Assembly (NCBI GenBank): GCA_903842755.1
Contig: CAIMNF010000404.1
Coordinates: 1 to 11,538, forward strand
From: Oligoflexia bacterium
GTDB taxonomy: Bacteria; Bdellovibrionota; UBA1018; CAIMNF01
Length of the DNA stretch: 11,538 nt
Direction of reading: 5' to 3'
Position numbers and translations under genes: made by a program. Shown one piece after another: positions 1 through 6,402 of this stretch. How positions within the stretch are numbered: position 1 is the first letter of the stretch; every line of letters begins with the position of its first letter. The notes beneath the pieces are model-generated. The model worked only from the letters and a program-made list of their open reading frames with translations, did not search any database and was not told the DNA's origin.

Positions 1-1
1 C

Positions 2-496
2 GTATTGACCCACCTTTGGGTAAGGCATTCGGTCTGGGGCTACGAGCTAAAGGCGGTCGGGCAAAATGAAAAAGCGGCCGAACTGTATGGAATTTCCCGC
101 GGTAAAGTTTGGATGAGTTCCCTTTGGGTTGCCGGAGGGATTGCAGGGCTGGTTGGAGTGATCGAGGTTTTGGGAAATGCGCATCGCTTTAAAGTAGGAT
201 TTAGCGCGGATTATGGCTTTGTGGGAATTGCAGTAGCCCTAGTCGCGCGCGGAAACATCTTAGCGATTATTCCCTCGGCCTTGCTGTTTGGGGTCTTACA
301 AAAAGGTTCAGGAAGTTTAGATTTAGAGACGGAAAAAATCACGCGCGACCTTTCGTATGTTATCCAGGGCTTAATCATTTTAGGGGTCACGTCCGAGGGC
401 CTATGGACATTTGTAGACCGTGGCCTGATCGCGTGGAAGAAAAAACGTGCAGCACGGTTAAATACCGACCAGGGGGGCGATCATGTTCGGTCTTGA
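2..496 (+). CDS. ABC importer permease, BmpA/PnrA (nucleoside) type, 5'-truncated
   Basis: C-terminal part of an inner-membrane permease of the ABC family that imports nucleosides and related compounds with a BMP-type binding lipoprotein (YufP/NupP-like in Bacillus). The reading frame is open from base 2 to the window edge, so the TTG at position 5 is not the start. About 165 residues are present, and family members run about 350, so roughly half is missing upstream. The segment begins with the cytoplasmic EAA-like loop (WGYELKAVGQN ... AAELYGISRGK) that contacts the ATPase. Hydrophobic spans follow, including the conserved stretch GFVGIAVALVARGN and a last helix near YVIQGLIILGV, then a basic tail (WKKKRAAR). 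Its end overlaps the next permease by 14 nt, as in two-permease operons of this family. The ATPase and binding protein would be expected upstream. The family is secure; the substrate is inferred. Confidence 0.88.
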   Translation, partial: VLTHLWVRHSVWGYELKAVGQNEKAAELYGISRGKVWMSSLWVAGGIAGLVGVIEVLGNAHRFKVGFSADYGFVGIAVALVARGNILAIIPSALLFGVLQKGSGSLDLETEKITRDLSYVIQGLIILGVTSEGLWTFVDRGLIAWKKKRAARLNTDQGGDHVRS

Positions 497-1367
497 TTCG
501 ATCATCCAGGATTGGGTTTTGCCCATCCTTAGAGTCTCCAGTCCTTTGATTTTTGCCGCGCTGGGTGGCCTTTGGTGCGAGCGAAGTGGCGTCATTCAAA
601 TCGGACTAGAGGGTTTTATTTTAGTAGGTTCTTTTTTTGGAGCGGCATCTGCACTCCATTTCTTAAATCCATATGTGGGCTTTTTTGTTGCAGGACTTTC
701 GGGTTTAGGCTTGGCTGTGCTTTATGGAATAGTCGTGCTGCAATTTCGTGCAAATCAGATTGTTGCGGGGACAGCCTTAAATTTGCTTGCTATGGGAATT
801 CCACCCTTCATTTCAAAAATTTGGTATGACTCCACCGGCGCAACACCGCCGATTCCAAGCGGTGCACAGTTTGAAATCGCGCCGATTTGGATGATGATCG
901 GTGCCGTGGTTGCTTCGCAGCTTATTTTTTATTTTTCGCGCTTTGGCCTTCGATTACGATTTGCAGGGGAGCATCCCCAAGCCCTAAAAAGTGCGGGTGT
1001 ATCGGTTAACTTAAAACGGTGGCAAGGAATTTTAACCAGTGGTTTTTTAGCGGGCCTTGCAGGGGGGACGTTGTCCATTTATTTGTCTTCGTCCTATATT
1101 CGAAATATGTCGGCGGGGCGCGGGTTTATTGCGCTTGCTGCCGTGATTTTAGGAAAATGGAAGCCCATTCCTACGGCGTGCGCCTGTTTGCTGTTTGGTG
1201 TGACCGAAACGCTGCAAATCCGTCTCCAAAGTGTAGTCCTCTGGGGAAGTTCGCCGGTGCCGGTTCAGTGGATTCAAATTTTGCCTTACTTAATTACAAT
1301 CGTAGTTTTAGCAGGGGTGGTGGGACGATCTCACGCGCCTCATGCCTTGGGGGTTGCGGATGAATAA
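483..1367 (+). CDS. ABC importer permease, second subunit, BmpA/PnrA (nucleoside) type
   Basis: Complete 294-residue inner-membrane permease, partner of the preceding one (YufQ/NupQ-like). Family hallmarks are visible: CERSGVIQIGLEG at residues 32-44, the EAA-like ATPase-contact loop with FAGEHPQALKSAGV at 160-173, and AGRGFIALAAVILGKWKP at 211-228. Several long hydrophobic segments lie between them, and the last one sits near residues 266-280. The ATG at 483 has a strong G-rich ribosome site (AGGGGGG at 471-477) although it lies inside the previous gene, so translation is probably coupled. Family members are about 300-320 residues, so this one is full length. The family is clear. Nucleoside or purine import is inferred from the family, not shown by the sequence. 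Confidence 0.92.
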   Translation: MFGLDSIIQDWVLPILRVSSPLIFAALGGLWCERSGVIQIGLEGFILVGSFFGAASALHFLNPYVGFFVAGLSGLGLAVLYGIVVLQFRANQIVAGTALNLLAMGIPPFISKIWYDSTGATPPIPSGAQFEIAPIWMMIGAVVASQLIFYFSRFGLRLRFAGEHPQALKSAGVSVNLKRWQGILTSGFLAGLAGGTLSIYLSSSYIRNMSAGRGFIALAAVILGKWKPIPTACACLLFGVTETLQIRLQSVVLWGSSPVPVQWIQILPYLITIVVLAGVVGRSHAPHALGVADE

Positions 1368-2310
1368 GAAAATGGATTTGCTTTTGGTGTTCGCTGTTGC
1401 AGGAATTTTAAGCGGTTGTGATACGGACGTTCCAACCCTTAAAAAGAAGGCCGAGGGAATGGTCGCTCAAGTTAAAATTATTTTGTTTGGCGAGCCGGAT
1501 CCGGCACCGACTCCCGAGCACGATGTTCCCAGAGAAATCAAAAAAGAAATGGACCCAGGCCAAGACCCTGCGAAAGTAAAGGGCGAACTTGCAAAAGAAA
1601 ACCAAGAGCTTTTAGCCGAAATGATGCGAGTCGTGTTTGATCTTACCGATATTCAAGATAAAGCCGACTTTGGTGAACGATCGGCCACGTTAAATCAGGG
1701 CGCAAGTTTAGAAGGAATTTATCAAGGACTCATTTCCGGGCCAAAATACCGAGGCTTAGAGGGGCAATCGCGTGGAGCAACGCCCGAAGCGTTGAAGGCC
1801 TTTGCCCTAGAGTTGGCCGAAATAAGAATAGACATGAAAAATCCTACTGTCTATGTAGATGGAGATGCGCGCAAGCCCGTAGCGATCGACTTCCCCGACG
1901 AAAACGCAGCCGATCATGCGGGTAATAGCGCACAGTCGTCCGCTTCTCAAGAGGAGGGTGCCGAGAAACCCGCTCCCACGCGGGAATCGATTGCGGCCGA
2001 CCTCAGTCGCATGTTCGTCGGAGCATCGCCCTTTACCTTAAAACGTATTCTGTGTGACGAAGCCTTGAAAAGAATCGACGAGTTACGCGATGCCACTGGA
2101 AAGGTCAATTCCGAGGACGTGGCCAATTGGTTTGCAAAATCGGCCGTGAGGCTTTCTGGCAAAGGAGTAGATTACGGTCTCCCTGAGCGGAACTCAGCCG
2201 AGTTTGACTTTCATTATGCGTGGGCAAAACGAATGGCCATGGATCGGATCAAATGGGAAGTCTTAAATCGGTATCATCGTTACTTAAATTCGTTTTCACA
2301 TCCAAAATAA
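1360..2310 (+). CDS. predicted lipoprotein of unknown function
   Basis: I do not recognise this 316-residue protein. The start is placed at the ATG at 1360, not the in-frame ATG at 1342, because it gives a standard lipoprotein signal: MNKK, a hydrophobic core, then the lipobox LSGC with the lipidated cysteine at residue 20. The +2 residue is Asp, which in enterobacteria means inner-membrane retention; whether that rule holds here is unknown. After it come a Lys/Glu-rich helical stretch (residues 28-90), a polar low-complexity linker (about 178-212, Ser/Ala/Glu/Pro), and a more conserved-looking C-terminal helical domain (about 213-312) rich in Trp, Tyr and Arg. It overlaps the permease stop by 8 nt, so it is co-transcribed. 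It is too small, and unlike BMP proteins in sequence, to be the transporter's binding protein. Its role is open. Confidence 0.82.
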   Translation: MNKKMDLLLVFAVAGILSGCDTDVPTLKKKAEGMVAQVKIILFGEPDPAPTPEHDVPREIKKEMDPGQDPAKVKGELAKENQELLAEMMRVVFDLTDIQDKADFGERSATLNQGASLEGIYQGLISGPKYRGLEGQSRGATPEALKAFALELAEIRIDMKNPTVYVDGDARKPVAIDFPDENAADHAGNSAQSSASQEEGAEKPAPTRESIAADLSRMFVGASPFTLKRILCDEALKRIDELRDATGKVNSEDVANWFAKSAVRLSGKGVDYGLPERNSAEFDFHYAWAKRMAMDRIKWEVLNRYHRYLNSFSHPK

Positions 2311-2322
2311 AAAGGAAAAACC

Positions 2323-3555
2323 ATGACTTCACCAGAGCAAAAAATGGGTCCTAGGCCAACGGACCAACGCATCAGAGATGTTCAAGATTTCGGGGAAGAA
2401 GGCGGGGTGGTTCCGGTTATTGACCTGGCCGCGACTTCTACTTTTTTAAACCCGTTAGATATGGAAAAAACCTTTCATGGGGAATTGAAGGGGTGCTATT
2501 TGTATAGCCGCCATTCGAACCCTACGGTCAATGCGTTTGGTCGTAAATTTGCGGCACTGGAAGGAACAGAGGCCGCGTTGGGCGTGGCGAGTGGAATGGC
2601 TGCAATCTCGTGTGTAATCGACCAACTGGTTCAAGCGGGCGACCACATCGTCACTCAGCACGCAATATACGGCGGAACGTATGCATTATTTAAAAATGTT
2701 CTCCCACGCCGGGGGGTCAGCGTTACCTTCGTGGATCTTGGAAATCCGGCAGAAGTCGAAAAAGCCATTCAACCCGGAAAGACTAAAGTGATTTATGCAG
2801 AATCGCTTAGTAATCCACTTTTAAGAACACCTGATTTTTCAGGACTAAAGGCCTTAAAAGAAAAATATCATTTAAAGTTAGTCGTCGATGGAACTTTTGC
2901 ACCGTTAATGCTTTTGCCTACGGAGTTGGGCGCTGATGTTGTCGTTCATTCGTGTACCAAATATATTTCGGGGGCGAGTGATATGATTGCGGGAGTGATT
3001 GCCTCAAGTGCGGAAATGATCGCCAGTTTGATTGATGTTAATTCAGGATCGGTGATGCTAGGGGGCGCAGTCATGGACGCGCGGATTGCGCACGAGCTTT
3101 ATTTGCGCTTAGATCATTTACCGGTTCGCATCAGGGCGCATTCCGAAGCCGCGCAATTTTTAGCAGAGCGCATGCGGGAGTCCGGTGTAAAAGTGACTTA
3201 TCCGGGATTAAAAAATCATCCGCAGCGAAGCCTGATTGATGCCCAATTTAATACGGTTTACGGGTATGGCGGAATGCTTACGGTCGATTGTGGGACGTCA
3301 AATTTAGCGATGGAACTCGCATCGGAGTTACAAAAAGAGAAATTTGGCCTTTACGCAGTTTCCCTGGGATTTTCAAGGACTCTGATGAGCTGTCCTGCCG
3401 TCAGTACCTCGAGCGAAATCCCGGAAGAAGAGCAAAAGCAAATTCAGTTGTCACCGGGCTTGCTCCGTCTCAGTATTGGGCTAATTGGGGATCACGAGGT
3501 TTTATGGAAACGATTCTTGAAAAGCTATCAGAAAGTAATGCCTAAGGGCCAATAA
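2323..3555 (+). CDS. PLP-dependent trans-sulfuration enzyme, probably methionine gamma-lyase-like
   Basis: Cytoplasmic 410-residue enzyme of the Cys/Met-metabolism PLP family (cystathionine gamma-synthase, gamma-lyase, O-acetylhomoserine sulfhydrylase, methionine gamma-lyase). Landmarks in order: YSRHSNPT at 61-68 (phosphate-binding Tyr/Arg), SGMAA at 90-94, the PLP-stacking Tyr116 in IYGGTY, Asp189 that pairs with the pyridine nitrogen, the Schiff-base Lys213 in HSCTK, and the substrate-carboxylate Arg382 in LRLSIG. Three features resemble plant-type methionine gamma-lyase more than the Pseudomonas type, as I recall those sequences: the segment LMSCPAVSTSSE (354-365), GASD after the lysine, and no Cys at the YGxT position. 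The usual VDN before the active-site loop reads VDG here. The ATG has an AAGGA site 9 nt upstream and follows the lipoprotein gene by 12 nt. The family is certain; the exact reaction is inferred. Confidence 0.9.
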   Translation: MTSPEQKMGPRPTDQRIRDVQDFGEEGGVVPVIDLAATSTFLNPLDMEKTFHGELKGCYLYSRHSNPTVNAFGRKFAALEGTEAALGVASGMAAISCVIDQLVQAGDHIVTQHAIYGGTYALFKNVLPRRGVSVTFVDLGNPAEVEKAIQPGKTKVIYAESLSNPLLRTPDFSGLKALKEKYHLKLVVDGTFAPLMLLPTELGADVVVHSCTKYISGASDMIAGVIASSAEMIASLIDVNSGSVMLGGAVMDARIAHELYLRLDHLPVRIRAHSEAAQFLAERMRESGVKVTYPGLKNHPQRSLIDAQFNTVYGYGGMLTVDCGTSNLAMELASELQKEKFGLYAVSLGFSRTLMSCPAVSTSSEIPEEEQKQIQLSPGLLRLSIGLIGDHEVLWKRFLKSYQKVMPKGQ

Positions 3556-3604
3556 AGCCCCCATAGGCTAACCTGTAAAATTAAGGATTAAGCACAGTCA
3601 GCGA

Positions 3605-4750
3605 TTAGGCGTGCTGTTGTTCAATCCAGTTTACTAAGTCGATCAGCACTCGCGCTCGGGTAAACAGTGAATTAATTTCTATGGTTTCTTGCTGAGTATG
3701 GAGGCCAGTTCCTACCGCACCCATACCATCCAGAATGATCAGCCCAGGACGCGCCAGATGGTTGCAGTCAGACGAGCCGAAGCCCATTTGAATTTTTACC
3801 GGTCGCTTTTCATGCTTTTCAATCAGTTGAAGCGCTTTTTTATGGAGTGCTTCACTTTTAGGCTCTAAGCCCATCGCCGGACAGTCTTCGGCCCATTTCC
3901 ACGAAGTGTCTTTCAGGAAGGGTTCCATCTTCTGTTCTACTTCTTTTTTAAGTTCGTTCGTTTCGAACCGCAGGTCCAGTTTTGCCGTCGCTTTTGAAGG
4001 AATAACGTTAAACTCTTGAGAATCGGTTAAAATGGCTCCGACACTCATGCTCACCCCGCGAAGAGAGTGAAGAGCGTCTTGAATGAGGGTGATTTTTTTA
4101 ATGAGGGACTCTAATGGGTTAATCACTTTCCCCGCGTCTCTTCCCGCGTGTCCGCCGGGGCCCTCCGTGGTGACTTCCATCCAGCGATTCCCGCGCCGAG
4201 AATGGATGATCGAGCCGTCTGCAAGGGCCGGCTCCATGCCGATGAGGTATTGAGAGCGAAAAGAAATTTTTTCCATGACTTTTGCAAATCCAGGCGAACC
4301 GACTTCTTCGCCCGGCATGCACAGAAAATGGAGCGTAAAATTGCGGGATTCCTTAGAGGTCATTTTTTCTAATAAAAATAGCGCAATTAAGATGCTGCCT
4401 TTGTCGTCAATCACCCCAGGGCCAAAAGCGTGGTTTCGGTCGTCCGACCAGGTGAGCGTCTGAAACGGTGAGCTCAAAGGAAAAACGGTGTCCGCGTGGG
4501 TGACGAAAGTAATTTGTGGCCCAGGTTGATCTCCTGTAGCGGGGAGGGTTGCAAAAAGGGCCGAGGGCTGATCGGTCTTTTGACCTTCGATAAACGGAGG
4601 ATGCCATTCGGTGGTGAGCCCAAGTTCTTTCAATTCTTCTTCCAAAGAATTTAGAAATTTTTTAATACCTGGATAATTCTGGGTATGAGTATTGGTATTG
4701 ACCCAATCCTCTAGTAAAAATTCAAAGCGGTGCTCGAATGCCTGTTTCAT
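3605..4750 (-). CDS. M20-family zinc metallopeptidase (ArgE/DapE/carboxypeptidase G2-like)
   Basis: Cytoplasmic 381-residue hydrolase of the M20 di-zinc amidohydrolase/peptidase clan, with no signal peptide. By analogy to carboxypeptidase G2 the metal ligands are all visible: His85 in HAD (residues 85-87), bridging Asp115 in IDDKG, catalytic Glu148 next to ligand Glu149 in PGEEVG, Glu173 in GMEP, and His351 in LHTQQE. The lid (dimerisation) domain lies around residues 187-290, with GPGGHAGRDAG at 197-207. The length is typical for exopeptidases and deacylases of this clan. The substrate (peptide, acyl-amino acid or folyl-glutamate-like) cannot be read from sequence. Its ATG overlaps the stop of the upstream CpaF gene by 4 nt (ATGA), so it depends on that gene for transcription and probably for translation. 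It converges on the trans-sulfuration gene across a 49-nt gap with no convincing terminator. Confidence 0.9.
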   Translation of the reverse strand: MKQAFEHRFEFLLEDWVNTNTHTQNYPGIKKFLNSLEEELKELGLTTEWHPPFIEGQKTDQPSALFATLPATGDQPGPQITFVTHADTVFPLSSPFQTLTWSDDRNHAFGPGVIDDKGSILIALFLLEKMTSKESRNFTLHFLCMPGEEVGSPGFAKVMEKISFRSQYLIGMEPALADGSIIHSRRGNRWMEVTTEGPGGHAGRDAGKVINPLESLIKKITLIQDALHSLRGVSMSVGAILTDSQEFNVIPSKATAKLDLRFETNELKKEVEQKMEPFLKDTSWKWAEDCPAMGLEPKSEALHKKALQLIEKHEKRPVKIQMGFGSSDCNHLARPGLIILDGMGAVGTGLHTQQETIEINSLFTRARVLIDLVNWIEQQHA

Positions 4751-5877
4751 GGTTGTGCCTTAATCCCTTGCAGCTTTAAATTCTCTGCCACTTTGCTGGA
4801 AACATTATATTTAAAGCGGCCAAGTTCAGAATTTGGATCTTGCGGGTTGACCGGTTCAAAAGAAAAAATTTCTTGAAGCAATAAAGTATCTTGCTCTGTT
4901 CCAGTGACTTCTTGAATGGATACAATTTTTCGGGAGCCGTTTCTGAAGCGGCGAATTTGTACGATCAGTTGGACCGCGCTTGCAATTTGACGGCGAATAG
5001 CCGAAAGCGGAATGTCTAGTCCCGCGCTCATAGCCAAGGTTTCAAGCCGATATAAGGCATCCCGGGGGGAGTTTGCATGAATGGTCGTCATCGATCCTTG
5101 GTGGCCGGTATTCATGGCTTGAATCATATCCATGGCCTCGGGGCCTCGGCACTCGCCAATGATAATGCGATCGGGTCGCATCCGCAGTGCGTTTGCAACC
5201 AATTCTTTGGGGGTGATGGCTTCCCCTCCGACGCTTTTCGTTTTCGTCATGAGTTTGACTTGATTGGGAAGGGTGAGCGGAATTTCCGCGCTGTCTTCAA
5301 TAGTCACTAAACGTTCGTGAGGTTGAACCATGCCAATGAGTGCATTTAAAAGGGTGGTTTTTCCAGTGCCCGTTCCGCCGCTAATGACAATATTTTGTTT
5401 TCCGAGAATGCATGCATTTAAAAAATAAATCATTTTTTGGTCTAACATGCCTAAGTCTAACAACTCTTCTAACTCGTACCGTCGCGGGAAGCGGCGAATC
5501 GTAATGCATGGCCCAAATTCGGTGACGGGCGGCCCCGCAACGTGAACCCGCGACCCGTCCGGAAGCGAAGTCATGGCAAGGGGATTTTCATAAGAAAGCG
5601 ATCTCCCGCTCGACTCTAATAAATTTCTAACAATGCGATTAAGCTCTTCTAAGTCTTTAAAGCGGACAGGGGTTACAATAATTTGACCGCGTTTCTCGAT
5701 CGCGATGTTTCTTAAGTCATTGACCATGATCTCGGTAATCTCGGGATCAATCATAATCGGATTTAAAATTCCAAGGTCTGGCAAAACCGCAGATTTTCCC
5801 GAGCGGGTGAGGTTGGGTTCGGTGCCAATATTCGGGTCGGTGGAGTCGCCATCAAAATTTTTATTTCTGAATCCCAT
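4747..5877 (-). CDS. cpaF: CpaF/TadA-type secretion ATPase
   Basis: Type II/IV secretion ATPase of the CpaF (TadA) branch, which powers tad/Flp pilus or related assembly as a cytoplasmic hexamer at the inner membrane. With the start at 5877 it has 376 residues: N-terminal domain to about 155, Walker A GGTGTGKT at 167-174, Asp box VTIEDSAEI at 191-199, Walker B region RIIIGECRGPEA at 237-248 (Glu242), and His box TTIHAN at 264-269. All catalytic elements are intact. An in-frame ATG at 6003 would add 42 residues, but these look non-conserved and no ribosome site precedes it. I chose 5877 because family-like sequence begins soon after it, though its ribosome site is also weak. It is followed by, and overlaps, an M20 peptidase gene. 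No pilin, secretin or platform gene is in the window, so it is either an isolated paralogue or the system lies elsewhere. Confidence 0.88.
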   Translation of the reverse strand: MGFRNKNFDGDSTDPNIGTEPNLTRSGKSAVLPDLGILNPIMIDPEITEIMVNDLRNIAIEKRGQIIVTPVRFKDLEELNRIVRNLLESSGRSLSYENPLAMTSLPDGSRVHVAGPPVTEFGPCITIRRFPRRYELEELLDLGMLDQKMIYFLNACILGKQNIVISGGTGTGKTTLLNALIGMVQPHERLVTIEDSAEIPLTLPNQVKLMTKTKSVGGEAITPKELVANALRMRPDRIIIGECRGPEAMDMIQAMNTGHQGSMTTIHANSPRDALYRLETLAMSAGLDIPLSAIRRQIASAVQLIVQIRRFRNGSRKIVSIQEVTGTEQDTLLLQEIFSFEPVNPQDPNSELGRFKYNVSSKVAENLKLQGIKAQP

Positions 5878-5879
5878 AA

Positions 5880-5891
5880 GGATAGTTATCC
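5880..5891. promoter_or_regulatory. 12-bp dyad (GGATA-GT-TATCC) abutting the cpaF start
   Basis: Perfect 5-bp arms with a 2-bp centre lie immediately upstream of the proposed cpaF ATG, where its ribosome site should be. The loop is too small for an RNA hairpin using all pairs, so a protein-binding site is the more natural reading. Function is inferred only. Confidence 0.25.
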
Positions 5892-5896
5892 ATTTT

Positions 5897-5925
5897 TTGT
5901 TTAATTTGGATACCGTTTTTATGAT
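5897..5925 (+). promoter_or_regulatory. candidate sigma-70 promoter for clpSA
   Basis: TTGTTT (5897-5902) and TATGAT (5920-5925) are separated by 17 bp. The -10 hexamer matches five of six consensus bases; the -35 is poor beyond TTG. The predicted start near 5932 would give clpS a leader of about 150 nt. This is the best candidate in the cpaF-clpS divergent gap, but it rests on pattern matching alone. Confidence 0.4.
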
Positions 5926-5936
5926 AAACTGATTAA

Positions 5937-6092
5937 ATGAAGTCGCCGAGAATCGCCTGTAATTTGAACCAATTAAAAATAGCAGAGTTTTTTGATGTGT
6001 CATTATTTAATTCAATGCGTGCGCCGAATGAAATCTTGACGAAGGTGGATTTGATACCCATTAAAGGTTTAGGAGTGCAAAAGCGTGGCTGA
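5937..6092 (+). CDS. possible 51-residue small ORF in the clpS leader
   Basis: An uninterrupted ATG-to-TGA frame of 51 codons runs through the clpS leader and overlaps the clpS GTG start by 8 nt. The product begins MKSPRIACNLNQ and ends VQKRG, with a mixed hydrophobic/basic composition and no signal peptide or membrane span. I do not recognise it. It has no Shine-Dalgarno sequence, although its ATG lies only 5 nt after the predicted transcription start near 5932, as in near-leaderless genes. The region is AT-rich and also open on the other strand, so it may be open by chance. If translated, its stop next to the clpS start could couple the two. Confidence 0.22.
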   Translation: MKSPRIACNLNQLKIAEFFDVSLFNSMRAPNEILTKVDLIPIKGLGVQKRG

Positions 6093-6402
6093 ATCGGGGA
6101 GTGAGGTTGGAGTAAAAATTGCACATCCCAAGGTGGCTGAACCGCCTAAGTATGCAGTCCTACTGCATAACGACGATTATACGACGATGGAATTCGTCAT
6201 TGAAGTTTTGGTCGAAGATTTTAGAAGAAGCCAGCCTGAGGCGATGGACTTAATGTTAAGAGTCCATCATGAAGGCAAAGCAGTGGCGGGAATCTATTCG
6301 TTTGAGATTGCGGAGTCCAAAGTGGCAAAGGTCACCGATAAAGCAAGAAAAGCGGGGTTTCCATTAAAGCTGACCTTGGAGTCAGTAGGGAGGTCGTCAT
6401 GA
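6085..6402 (+). CDS. clpS: ATP-dependent Clp protease adaptor ClpS
   Basis: Cytoplasmic 105-residue adaptor that binds N-degron substrates (bulky hydrophobic N-terminal residues) and delivers them to ClpA. It has the flexible N-terminal tail (about 1-20) and the ClpS core. Substrate-pocket residues known from E. coli ClpS are present: Asn29-Asp30-Asp31 (E. coli 34-36) in LLHNDDYTTMEF, gatekeeper Met35, Val38, Met57, and His61 in RVHHEGKA (E. coli His66). The GTG start at 6085 is supported by AGGAG at 6071-6075 with 9-nt spacing. The core begins around PPKYAVLL, so no longer start is needed. The stop overlaps the clpA ATG by 4 nt (ATGA), so adaptor and unfoldase are translationally coupled. 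Nothing is missing from the pocket, so it should be functional. Confidence 0.95.
   Translation: MAESGSEVGVKIAHPKVAEPPKYAVLLHNDDYTTMEFVIEVLVEDFRRSQPEAMDLMLRVHHEGKAVAGIYSFEIAESKVAKVTDKARKAGFPLKLTLESVGRSS

Noticed and set aside
1342..1359. Upstream ATG for the lipoprotein gene
   Set aside because: It adds MPWGLR before a ready-made lipoprotein signal peptide. The ATG at 1360 gives the normal basic n-region and lipobox spacing.
3553..3572. AGCC/GGCT hairpin in the gap between the convergent lyase and peptidase genes
   Set aside because: The stem is only 4 bp and the T-rich tail on the minus strand is short and interrupted; not enough for a terminator call.
5878..6003. N-terminal extension of cpaF to an ATG at 6003
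   Set aside because: The 42 extra residues look non-conserved, no ribosome site precedes that ATG, and the stretch overlaps the likely clpSA promoter region.
6036..6064. TTGACG ... CATTAA as a clpS promoter
   Set aside because: The -10 is poor, and the start would fall on the ribosome site, leaving no proper leader; the element at 5897-5925 fits better.
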